64,000 nucleotides of DNA from Apoderus coryli (Eukaryota; Arthropoda; Insecta; Coleoptera; Attelabidae): assembly GCA_911728435.2 (NCBI GenBank), contig OU452213.1, positions 5,931,834 through 5,995,833 of the forward strand, read 5' to 3'. Below, piece after piece: positions 43,078-52,600 of this stretch. The notes beneath the pieces were generated by a model that was not told where the DNA came from, searched no databases, and saw nothing but the letters and a program-made list of their open reading frames with translations. The first letter of the stretch is position 1. The number at the start of each line of letters is the position of its first letter. Made by a program: the position numbers and the translations under genes.

Positions 43078-45073
43078 CAATTAAATCAACTACACACTCA
43101 CAATGCATGCCTTCTCAAGATTAGTACAGCAGCCGAAACAATACTACCAAGTGAATCATGATTGATATCAGAAACACTAGATATGCGGTTAAATGCATCA
43201 CACATATTAAATACAGGAGATCTACATTGAATATTAGTTCTAGCACTAATGTTATAAAAAAGCAAGTTATTTCTGGCATTTTCACGTGGCACCCAAAAAC
43301 TAACCCGTTCAAGGAGACTACTACAACAGATTTTGTTATTTAATAATTTGAATAAAAATACAATTAGTGCTATGCCCCGTCGCAAATCCAAACTGGAAAC
43401 GTTAAAACGAGTGGTCAACAACGAATAATTACACCTTGGTCAGGATAAGTTCCATCCTCCCGAAAACACAAACACTTCAAAAATCTTCGTTGGACTCTCT
43501 CAATAAGTAATATTCCAATTTCGAACGAACATAGGCACAGTATAAAATCCTCAAAATATTTAAGTCAGCAAAGGGTTTCTGGCATCTAACAACAAAGCCA
43601 TAGATTCTTAGAGCATCGCTTACGTTTGAACGAATATGGTCCTAAAAAGAAAATTTAGAATCAAACAATACTCCTAAGTCATTCGTAGAATCATAACGTG
43701 TAACCGATATGTCATCAATACAATAATCATAATGCAGAGGCGTTTTCTTCCGCGTATATGTAACTACCTTACATTTGTCGGGGTTCAAATACAAACGGTT
43801 CGCAGCACACCAAAGTCTTATGGCATCCAGACAAAGCTGTAAACTTTCACAGTCCTCAGCACTGTTTACAGATTTAAAACTTTTAAGATCATCGCCGAAA
43901 AAGCTTCCCGAACAAGTCAAATCCAGAGCCAAATCGTTGATAAAAATTAAAAATAAAAGAGAACCTAAATTGGACCCCTGTGGTACTCCCGAGACAGCCT
44001 TATAACAATGTGAGTCGAAACCATACAATGATACATATTGATATCTTTCAGACAAATACGAGGAAAAAAGTGATACTAAACTCGGCCCAAAACCAAAACC
44101 TTCCAACTTCTTTAGCAACACAACATGACTTATTCGATCAAACGCCTTGGCAAAGTCCGTGTAAACTGCATCAACCTGACCACATCTATCCAACTTATCA
44201 CAAACAAACTGCGAAAATACAGCCAAATTTGTGACAGTCGACCGCTGAGGCATAAAGCCATGTTGCATGTGCGTTATTTGATTTCTCACTTGAGGAAAAA
44301 TGCGATTATATATAACAATTTCAAATAGCTTTGAAAAATTAAATATTGAAATTGGTCTATAATTCGATACCGAGTCCCGATCACCACTCTTAAAGACAGG
44401 ACATACTTTGGCCTTCCTCCATTTAGTAGGGAATAGTGGTCGCGCCAAAACATAAGCACAATCTTTTACCAAAAATGATGGAATAGCATCTGGTCCAGCT
44501 GTAAACTTGTTTTTAAACTTTCGAGAAGCCAAAATAATATCTTCCTCAGTAATATTACCAATAAATATCTGGGACGCAAATTCGATTCGACGCAGTAGCA
44601 AATCTATCATGTCTTCATCATGACTCACAAACACACTCTCAAAATACTGAGCGAGCAAAGTGAACCAATAGCAATTTAAGAGAAAGTTATTCGCCGTAAA
44701 TAAAGTTCCTTCGTTATCGATGCTCAAAATCGTGATAGCCAGAAAAATTGGTATTACAGACGATTTTTACTGGCCAAAATGTCCCTAATAATAAAATATT
44801 TTTTTGGACGTTATCTACGTTTCTTCTTGTGCGCGTGCGCAGTAATAACGTAAACGCTAATTACGTGAAAGAAATAAGGGTTTTTAAAACTCTTATAATG
44901 TTGCTTGGGAAACTAACTTAAAACAGATTTTCCTTACCAGTTTTTCCACCGGTGATAACAGCTGTTTTGCCAATCAAACATTTCTTACTAGGGTTTCTGG
45001 CATAAGTTAAACCAATCAAAAATTTGAACACAATACAAATTATAAAAAATGTTAACAAAATGTGGACACACAT
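36134..45073 (-). CDS. SDR-A: retinol-dehydrogenase-like short-chain dehydrogenase
   Basis: Four exons: 44938-45073, 41148-41471, 39028-39362, 36134-36352 (1014 nt, 337 residues, frame kept throughout). Residues 5-22 form an N-terminal membrane anchor, so a membrane (probably ER) enzyme is likely. The Rossmann NAD(P)-binding motif TGGKTGIG is at 41-48, NNAGI at 118-122, the active-site Ser in IYTSS near 168, and YGKSK (catalytic Tyr199 and Lys203). FHPGVV and the C-terminal NISGKFFCENKVIWDHW match the RDH11-14/DHRS type. The substrate cannot be told from sequence. Intron 1 holds a non-LTR element (42857-44790), intron 2 a CR1-like copy (39456-41109), intron 3 partial duplications and a MITE. 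The closest relative is SDR-C. Confidence 0.88.
37077..38970. repeat. Direct duplication with exon-3 scrap of an SDR gene
   Basis: The sequence 37077-37440 recurs as two blocks, about 37738-37937 and 38771-38970, the second copy being split by an insertion of roughly 830 bp. Shared landmarks are CCCGGAATTATGAAAAGC, CAGTTGTATGAAT and CATTGGTTTAC. Near 37583-37640 there is also a short copy of the 3' end of SDR exon 3 with its donor (compare 39010-39060). The region is the relic of a partial SDR duplication inside SDR-A intron 3. Confidence 0.65.
38008..38653. mobile_element. PIF/Harbinger-like MITE
   Basis: The TIRs are GGGCCAGTTTTATAGG and, inverted, GGGTCAGTTTTATAGG, bordered by TAA at left and TTA at right. 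The GGG...TTT start and TWA-type borders suggest PIF/Harbinger. Repeated AGTTTAAACTATAGTTT-like motifs lie under the ends. From 38306 a short exon-like frame starts MEDILEEIFWELL and stops at a GTAAGT donor near 38380, possibly the leftover first exon of the parent's protein. Confidence 0.6.
39456..41109 (+). mobile_element. CR1/Daphne-like non-LTR element, copy 2
   Basis: Starts abruptly at the equivalent of position 2064 of copy 1 (MSPTRAAGFSLRTV) and runs to the same ATCT tail. It is more damaged: small deletions in the fingers, a lost stretch before motif A, a stop after SVLGPLLF, and frameshifts near 40285 and 40730. Motif C would still read LFADDTTS. DNA identity to copy 1 is high, so both derive from a recent burst. 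It lies in SDR-A intron 2, antisense to the gene, with its 3' end 38 bp from exon 2. Confidence 0.85.
41614..44892. repeat. Inverted arms flanking 3.2 kb in SDR-A intron 1
   Basis: The sequence 41614-41677 is mirrored by 44831-44892: AGTAATAACGTAAACG, TACGT and AAATAAG-GTTTTTAAAACTC-like blocks occur in the same order on opposite strands. A third partial copy in the first orientation sits at 41523-41585. The arms enclose the non-LTR element at 42857-44790. Probably an older DNA transposon that hosted the retroelement. Confidence 0.5.
42857..44790 (-). mobile_element. Jockey/CR1-group non-LTR element in SDR-A intron 1
   Basis: The main frame, 44727-43642, has SNYRPISIFNFSKLFEI, VYTDFAKAFDRISH (motif A), SGVPQGSNLGSLLF (motif B) and SFFGDDLKSF (motif C as FGDD instead of YADD or FADD, catalytic Asp pair kept). 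The frame breaks at 43642 and the C-terminus continues at 43421-43098 (FWVPRENARNNLLF). The 3' UTR has an AAT microsatellite at 43045-43078 and ends with an AAT tail at about 42857. It is 5'-truncated near 44790. It is transcribed in the same direction as SDR-A. Confidence 0.8.
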
Positions 45074-46601
45074 GATGTTTTGATGCTGAATGTGAATTAA
45101 AAATACCTACTAATTCCATACTTATATACTTATAATAGTAAAACTGGTTTAAAGATGACAATAAAATAATATACATGTTTCTTAAATTCGTGTTCTTAGG
45201 TAGTTTATTATATTCCATACCATATTTTTAAAGTAGAATGGGTTATTTTGTAACATTTGTTGAAATATTCGAGGTCAATAAACAAAATATAATTTTTTAT
45301 TGATTAATCAGTCAAGAACGTGTTTTGCGGTATTGTCACAGATTATGGCCCGGTTGTACAAACGATGGTTTACCCTTAGTTCCCGTGAACCGCAGGTCAC
45401 TTTTGAACTTAGTTCAGTGTCTCCAGTGTTGTACCAATACAAGTTTACTTGAACCAGCATTTAAGTAGTCTATAAAATGAGGAGAAGAAAAAAAAATAAC
45501 AATCTAACCTATAAAATAGATATTTTTGAGATATATTTATGTTGTTTTCAGGTTTTTTTTAAATTTGTAGTTTCGTAGTCTTAGAATATTAAATATAAAC
45601 AAATTTATAATATACCGGGTATTCCATTAAGGGTGGACAGGTAACATATCTCAGGAAATAATAGTCGTAGGACAATGGGAAAAAAATTCTTTTAGGGAAA
45701 TCGACAATGGGAAATTGCTGGAAATAGTTTTTTAGTTCCTAACTATACCGCTAGGGGCGTAATAGATACAGTAATGCGAAAAATGCATTTTTATTGAAAA
45801 TTTCGCAATAAGTTAGAAAAACAATACTACCACAGTAATGCTACTGAGATTCGGCATCTTTTTGGTGTATCACTTTTTATTGTAGGGCTTGAAATAAAGG
45901 CAGCAGGGAAGGACGAAATTTTACCTATGATAATGTCTATAACTTTGGTTTGGCTTAACCGAATTTATCAATCTAATTTTTGTTTAAGAACTCAAGCCTT
46001 GCTGATGAAGAAAAAAAATATTTTAAATCATAATTGTTTTTTGGGGCTCTGCTAGATGGCGATATTTGCATGGCCTAAGGTTTTTTTGATTTTTCTTTAA
46101 AAACTTAAATGGAATGATACAAATATTTTATCAAAAATGAAAAGTAAATTGAATTTGCAACAAAAAAGTCCAAAACCGCACAGGAAAATCTTTATTCGTT
46201 TGAGAGTTATGGCCAAAAGAATGTTGTTCACCAAAATTCGTTGAAAATCATGTATCTTTAATTTTCCGTGATCAAGAATGCCATGGGAAATAAAGAAATA
46301 GGTTTAAACTTTATTAAACTGACTGGTATTTAGCAGCATATTCGCGTTTATTTATTTGTCTCCATGCATGGAAACTTCCCAATTTTGTTTCATGGGTATC
46401 TAGATCTATCTCTTTTAACAAATTTTATGAAAGCTCTGCATTTTGGTAATTTTAATGGATCTTTCATTATTTTTATTTGTTAAACTATCAGCTTAATAAA
46501 TTTTAAACCTATTTCTTTATTTCCCATTTCACCAAATAAACACTAGATGTCGCGCTATACATTGAATCAATATATTATAATGTACAAACATTATTATATT
46601 A
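45074..46601. other. SDR-B to SDR-A intergenic region, no gene seen
   Basis: About 1.5 kb between the SDR-B stop and the SDR-A start; it must hold the SDR-A promoter. No coding exon seen. A sequence near 45617 (CCGGGTATTCCATTAAGGG) looks like a transposon end, without a partner that I could find. Confidence 0.45.
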
Positions 46602-49600
46602 TTATTGTAATCCGACTAATAAACGAGACTGCGACCAAATCATGTCGCAAAATATTTCATCTTCCAGCACTTTGGGTTGATCATGGATTTGATAATTGAC
46701 AAAATATTTGCCAGTTATATTTTCTAATGATTTCTCCGTAGCAAGAAATACTGGTAGTTTTGCAGCTTTCGTAACATCCTAGAATGAGATATTGATTTAT
46801 TCGTTTTCTTATTTTTGTTTAGTAACAATCGAGAACTATCGATAATTAGTGATGTTTTTTAAAACTGTCGATAGTTCTCAATCGCTATCCGACAATACAC
46901 ACACACACAACGGTCACTTTTTTGGGCACAGATTTAAAAAATAAGAAAATCTAATTAATAAAAGTGGCGTTTCCTTCAAATGTTATCGAATTTATGCGTA
47001 ACTTTTGCTCCTCACTGTTGTACAGGGTGTCCATATTTCGTTGTAATTGCGGGGTAGCTCTGTTATTGGGTAAGTTGGTGGGATGCGATTTTCGCGACAC
47101 GTTGCTAATTTTTTGTGACTCTAACGATACCCTAATGATACTGTAACGTTTTTCGGGGTTCGTAGTCTGAAATAACAACGCGCTTTATTTAAAACTAATT
47201 TATTTACACTTAATAACTAAACACTTAAACGAATTAATAACATTAATGGCACTATAATATGACTGTATTTATTTGTACTATTTATTTCTACTATTTATCT
47301 ATATCACAACACTATTAACTATCGAATGTTGATTGCATAACTGTCTTCTGTCCCTGTTACGTTGCCTATACAGGGTGTTAGTAAATAAGTGCGACAAACT
47401 TCAGGAGGTAATTCTGCATGAAAAAATAATGAAAGTTTGCTATATAAACACATGTGCGCAAATGTTTCGTTTTCTGCTGAGAGACCGTTAAAGTTTTCCT
47501 TAAAAACTGAAGATTTATTGATTGCTCTGAAACCAGTGGATATATGCAAATGAAAATTATATATGCAAATGAAATTTAGTCCATTTTAGCTGCGACGACC
47601 GCTTGCAAGCTTTCGCAGGTTTGGTTGGTACCTATATATGGGTTCGGATCTACTTAGTTATCGCGTGCTTTTTTGTTCAATAATGTCGAAAGGAAGAATT
47701 TTAAAGCAATTCAAAATCAGTTTGTAAATCAGAGGATTTAATTATCGACTATGACTATATAGATAATAATAAGTATTTTACTGAAACTATACTTCTGGAT
47801 AAATCCTGCGTCAAATTTAAACTAGTTAACGTTTCGCTGATCATCCTGTCAGCTTCTTCAGAGCAACTTCACGTAAACGCGGTTAAACTGAAACTAAATT
47901 CTCTTGCTGTGTACATATCCTTATATAGTGGTGCCATCGGTCTGTGCCTTACTTGTCGCTTCGTGGTTGGTCGGTGTTGGTAGGGGTGGGGTTGGGTTCT
48001 TGATGACTGCGTGCCATATGGGTGAAAGATATAAACCCGTATCACGGTTTAAGTTTATTGGTTGTTTGAAAATTTCTATTGCCTCCCGTATTTTTCTTTG
48101 ATAGTAGAACGGTGTATTTACTATTAACTTAGAATTCTGAAATAAGATTTTATGTCCGGTTTCGACAAAATGTTCGGCGAGTGCTGATGAAGTTATATTT
48201 CGAAGTCTGACCGATCTTTCATGTTCCTTCAGTCGTGTTGAAACTTTTCTTCCTGTTTCTCCAATATATTCTTTACCACATGAGCATGGTACCGTATATA
48301 CGCCTGATGCCTCTAGAGGTATTCGATCCTTTATTGGTCTTAAATAAGCAGATAATTTCGAACATGTTGTGAATCTAGATTTAATGTTATAGTTTTTCAA
48401 GATTTTTGAGATGCGGTCAGTTGTGCCTTGTACATACGGAAGAACTACCTGAGCAACTGGAGGCTGAGACTCGCTACTGTTATTTCTATTTGAAATAGGT
48501 GATTTATATTTCCTTATCGATCGTTGGATATCTTTTAATTTATAGTTATTGGATAGTAGAACAGATGTGAGATGTGATAGTTCTGATTCAAGCGATTCTG
48601 GTTGTGATAGAGAAAATGCACGATGAACTAATGAATTTATTACGGATGATTTCTGCCTTGGATGATGATGTGAGTCTGCGTTGAGATATCTATCAGTGTG
48701 TGTTGGCTTCCTATATACTGAATAACCTAAAGTCATGTCTGGTTTACGGCTTATAAGAAGGTCTAGAAAAGGCAACTTGTTGTTTTCTTCAATTTTCATA
48801 GTTAATCGGATACTAGAATGTATAGAGTTTACATGGGTAAGAAAATCCTGAATAGTGTCTCGTCCATGAGGCCAGATTATAAAAATGTCGTCAACATATC
48901 TTTTCCATATTTTTGGTTTAAGTGGGTAAGAACTTATTGCTTGGTCTTCGAAATTTTCCATGAATATATTTGCGATGACTGGAGACCCATATGGCACGCA
49001 GTCATCAAGAACCCAACCCCACCCCTACCAACACCGACCAACCACGAAGCGACAAGTAAGGTACAGACCGATGGCACCACTATATAAGGATATGTACACA
49101 GCAAGAGAATTTAGTTTCAGTTTAACCGCGTTTACGTGAAGTTGCTCTGAAGAAGCTGACAGGATGATCAGCGAAACGTTAGCTAGTTTAAATTTGACGC
49201 AGGATTTATCCAGAAGTATAGTTTCAGTAAGTTCAATCGCCTGTGGAAGTTTTTTGTCTAAAATAAGTATTTTGCTACTATCCGCACTAAAACGGAAGGA
49301 GAGGTGGAATATAGTAAATAGTGTGACGATGGGATAAAAAAGCTAACCTGAATGACAAGGAAAATTCAAGCATTGAAGTGCATAGAAACTCCTGTTAATT
49401 TATTAAATTTCTTTCATACGATACTCACTTCCAGAAAAAGGCAAATAGGTGTTCAACCTTCTTCCAGAAGAGAAATTCGACCTGGCCTTACATCAGGAGC
49501 ATGAGCCACAACAGACCCGCAGTGGTCGCAGTGGAGGGTTCGGTGCAGACCCACTCATTTTGAACATACCTACCGACCTACATCAGGAGCAAAAAGAGTT

Positions 49601-52600
49601 CAAGCAGGCAGACCTTCAAAACAGAAAAAAAGACAAATAATAATAACTACCTCTTAAAACCCACTAAATTTCATTTGCATATCTCCACCGGTTTCAGAGC
49701 AATCAATAAATCTTCAGTTTTTAAGAAAAACTTTAACTGTATCTCAGCAGAAAACGAAGCATTTGCGGACATGTGTTTATATAGCAAACTGTCATTATTT
49801 TTTTATGCAGAATTACCTGCTGAAGTTTGTCGCACTTATTTACTAACACCCTGTTTGGTTGGCCTTCTTTCTCGAACACTTCCAGTGAGTAGTGGATTGT
49901 TCGAAATATTTTCTTGGTTCTTGTAAAAATTTAAGTTTACACATTGTTTGTGGTTTATTAAGGCATCAAAACGGCAATTTTTATTGATTCTACTTAGAAT
50001 TTTGGTATTTTAAACATTAAAAACATAATGGTGACAGAAGTTAACACTATACCAAAATTATGTAACAATAAATTTTCCAATACCGTTAGGCTGAAGAACT
50101 TCGGTCAATGGCCTTTTGAGGTTTTGTACCAATAAATTACGTTTTATTATTATTATTATTTTCAATACCTCTCTCGATTTTTAATATTTCTAAAAAATAA
50201 AACTAGTGTCATATATCATTTGAAAGGAAAAAAATATGCAATTTTAATGGCTAAAAATCAGGGTGGTTCCATTAAAAAAAAGTTTGGTTCATATTGCCTG
50301 GTACTGTTGGATTTTTCTAAAGCATTTGATCGGGTCGATCACGATTTAATGTTGGCGATAATGTATTATCTTGGCTTTGGAGAGTCTGCTTTGGCATTGC
50401 TTGGTTCCGATCTTCATGATAGATATCAGGCTGTGGTTTTGGATGGCAAGGTCTCGCAGAGCAGGAGCTTAAAGTGTGGTGTGCCTCAGGGTTCGATTCT
50501 TGGGCCAATGCTGTTCTCCTTGTATACCTCACAATTTGTAAAGAGATTGAGATATTGCTCAGCTTATTTATATGCTGATCATACTCAAGTATATATGTCC
50601 TTTAGGCTCAAAGTTGTGAGCATGTAAATTACGATTTGCGGAGTCTTGTGGAACTATCTAAGAATCACTGCCTTACTATAAACCCAGACAAGACACAACT
50701 GTTGCTATTGGGAACGCATCAGGCCAGAATTGCTGCTTCCACCGTGCTAAAACTTAATCTAGATGGTGTTGATTTGAAATGTAAAACTGTTGTTAAAAGC
50801 TTGGGAATGTTAATTGACGCTGATTTGCGGTTTAGGGAACATGTAGGTGCCTGCATCAAAAAAGCGTTCTGCAACCTGATGATGATATACAGCCAACGAC
50901 TTTTATTGAACCAGTCCACCAGGAAAATGCTTTGTGATAGTCTGGTTCTGTCGTTTATGGGCCCTGCCTACTTGGTGCCGATGAGCATAGGATTCAGCTC
51001 ATGCAGAATTCTTGTGTGCGTTAAATACCTGGCATTCGAGGGAGGGATCGCGGGGTGAGTGCTAAGATTATTGAACTGAGATGGATGAGAATGGAACAGA
51101 GGAGACTTATACATCTACTTGTTTTGTACAATAAAATTGTGCATTCGAAGACTCCTCTATATTTATACAATAAAATTGACTATGGAGGTCGTAGTCATTC
51201 TATGAATACTCGCAATAGTCACGTTATTACTTAGTGGCGGAGGATAGCACTGCATTATTTGAGAGGTCGTTCAGTTACAATATCTCACGATTGTACAACG
51301 CATTGCCTGTTGAAGTGGCGTGTTTGTCTGGTCAACGTTTCAGGGCCTCAGTTCGAGATTTAATTATTAATAATAGTATCACCTTTTAGTAATTAGTAAG
51401 TATGTTTGAGTGCTTTGGTAAATCAATTTGTTCTATTAATTGTATTTTCATTTTCATATTTTATTTTGTTTTTATTAGGTATATCTTATATTTTAATTTT
51501 TATTTATGTCATCATTGTTTTCGTTTCTTATAGGGTTTTGTTTAGTTTAGATTAGCTAAAGTTGTGAATAGGTTAAGATAGGAAGCTCAGCCTCAACTTC
51601 GCCTTTTGTGTAATTAATTTCACACAATAAGGTCATTATTATTATTATTATTATTATTTTGAAACTCATGCCAATTAAAAAAATTAAATGTACGTCTATG
51701 CATTCCACATAAAATCATCTATCAAACGCACAGAGTTTCACAAAAAATTAGCGACGTGTCACGATGACTTTCACAATAACGGAGCGGCCCTGCAATTAGA
51801 ACGAAATATGGACACCCTGTACATATGTATTTTAGTTTAGCACCCCAGGTTGTTCTTGTTGCCAGCCTTGTTTGATTCCAACGTGTGTGTGTATCGTGGA
51901 TTGGTATACCTGGGTCATGAGTCTTAGTACAGCAGCTGCTACAGGACTGGCAAACTTGAGCATATCAAATTCGCGGAGCAAAAAACTCGTATTTGTCATA
52001 CCAGGGTGGACACAGTTGGATGTGACACCGGATTGCGACAATTTTTTCGCGTAAAACTTTGACACAATCATATTGCATAGTTTTGAATTGTAATATGTTA
52101 GAGTACGTGAAAGGAATGGTAATGTTTGGGGTTTATTTAAATTGTCCACTGTGAGATTGTGGAAGAACGAACCCATTGAGGAAATGAAGATTATCCGACT
52201 AGGTTGTGACGATTTTAGAGTATCTGTAAAATATTTTTATAATTAATTAAGTAGTAAGTCAGGGTCTGGTAGGTATTTATAATTAGTGCGGCTTCTAGTG
52301 CGTTTAATTTTAAAGTGACTTGTTTTTTGAATGGAATACCTCTTATAACAATGTTTTAAACTAAAAGTCCTATTTCTCCTGTTTACACAAATATACGAGT
52401 ACAAAGTGTCTACGGATAGAGTTTGGAACAGGAAAAACTTTTTTATTTGTCGATTTATAAGAAAAAGTCATTCTTTATAAAAACGTCTGCTTGTGTCGAA
52501 ACTACAATTTCAAATGCCAAATTTACGATTACTATACAGGGTATATCAACAATAACATTTTTAATGATTTAGATTTTTTTGTTTTTTTTTTAATTAATAA

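Larger units (their letters stand above)
47371..49853. mobile_element. Inverted-repeat element hosting a Penelope copy
   Basis: Arms about 47371-47585 and 49664-49853 are inverted copies; the ends begin CAGGGTGTTAGTAAATAAG at left with the inverted form at right. The left arm has a duplicated TATATGCAAATGAAA. The Penelope-like element lies in the interior. The same short protein-like frame (RAINKSSVF...) appears in both arms in opposite directions, which is just the arm sequence. Confidence 0.7.
47023..51819. mobile_element. TA-flanked TIR element, outer shell of a nest
   Basis: The left end CAGGGTGTCCATATTTCGTT at 47023 and its inverted match ending at 51819 agree in about 31 of 32 bases, then continue as weaker arms of roughly 110 nt sharing GCTAATTTTTTGTGA. 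TA lies outside each end (47021-47022, 51820-51821), as for Tc1/mariner-type insertion. The inside is filled by another inverted-repeat element and a non-LTR fragment; no transposase remains. Confidence 0.7.

Noticed and set aside
43045..43078. AAT run as an independent 3' tail marking a second retroelement
   Set aside because: The C-terminal coding part ends just upstream and UTR-like sequence continues to another AAT tail at 42857, so I treat it as a microsatellite inside one UTR, though two tandem tails are possible.
42857..44790. Part of SDR-A coding sequence
   Set aside because: The long minus-strand frame is reverse transcriptase, and SDR exons 1 and 2 join perfectly in frame without it.
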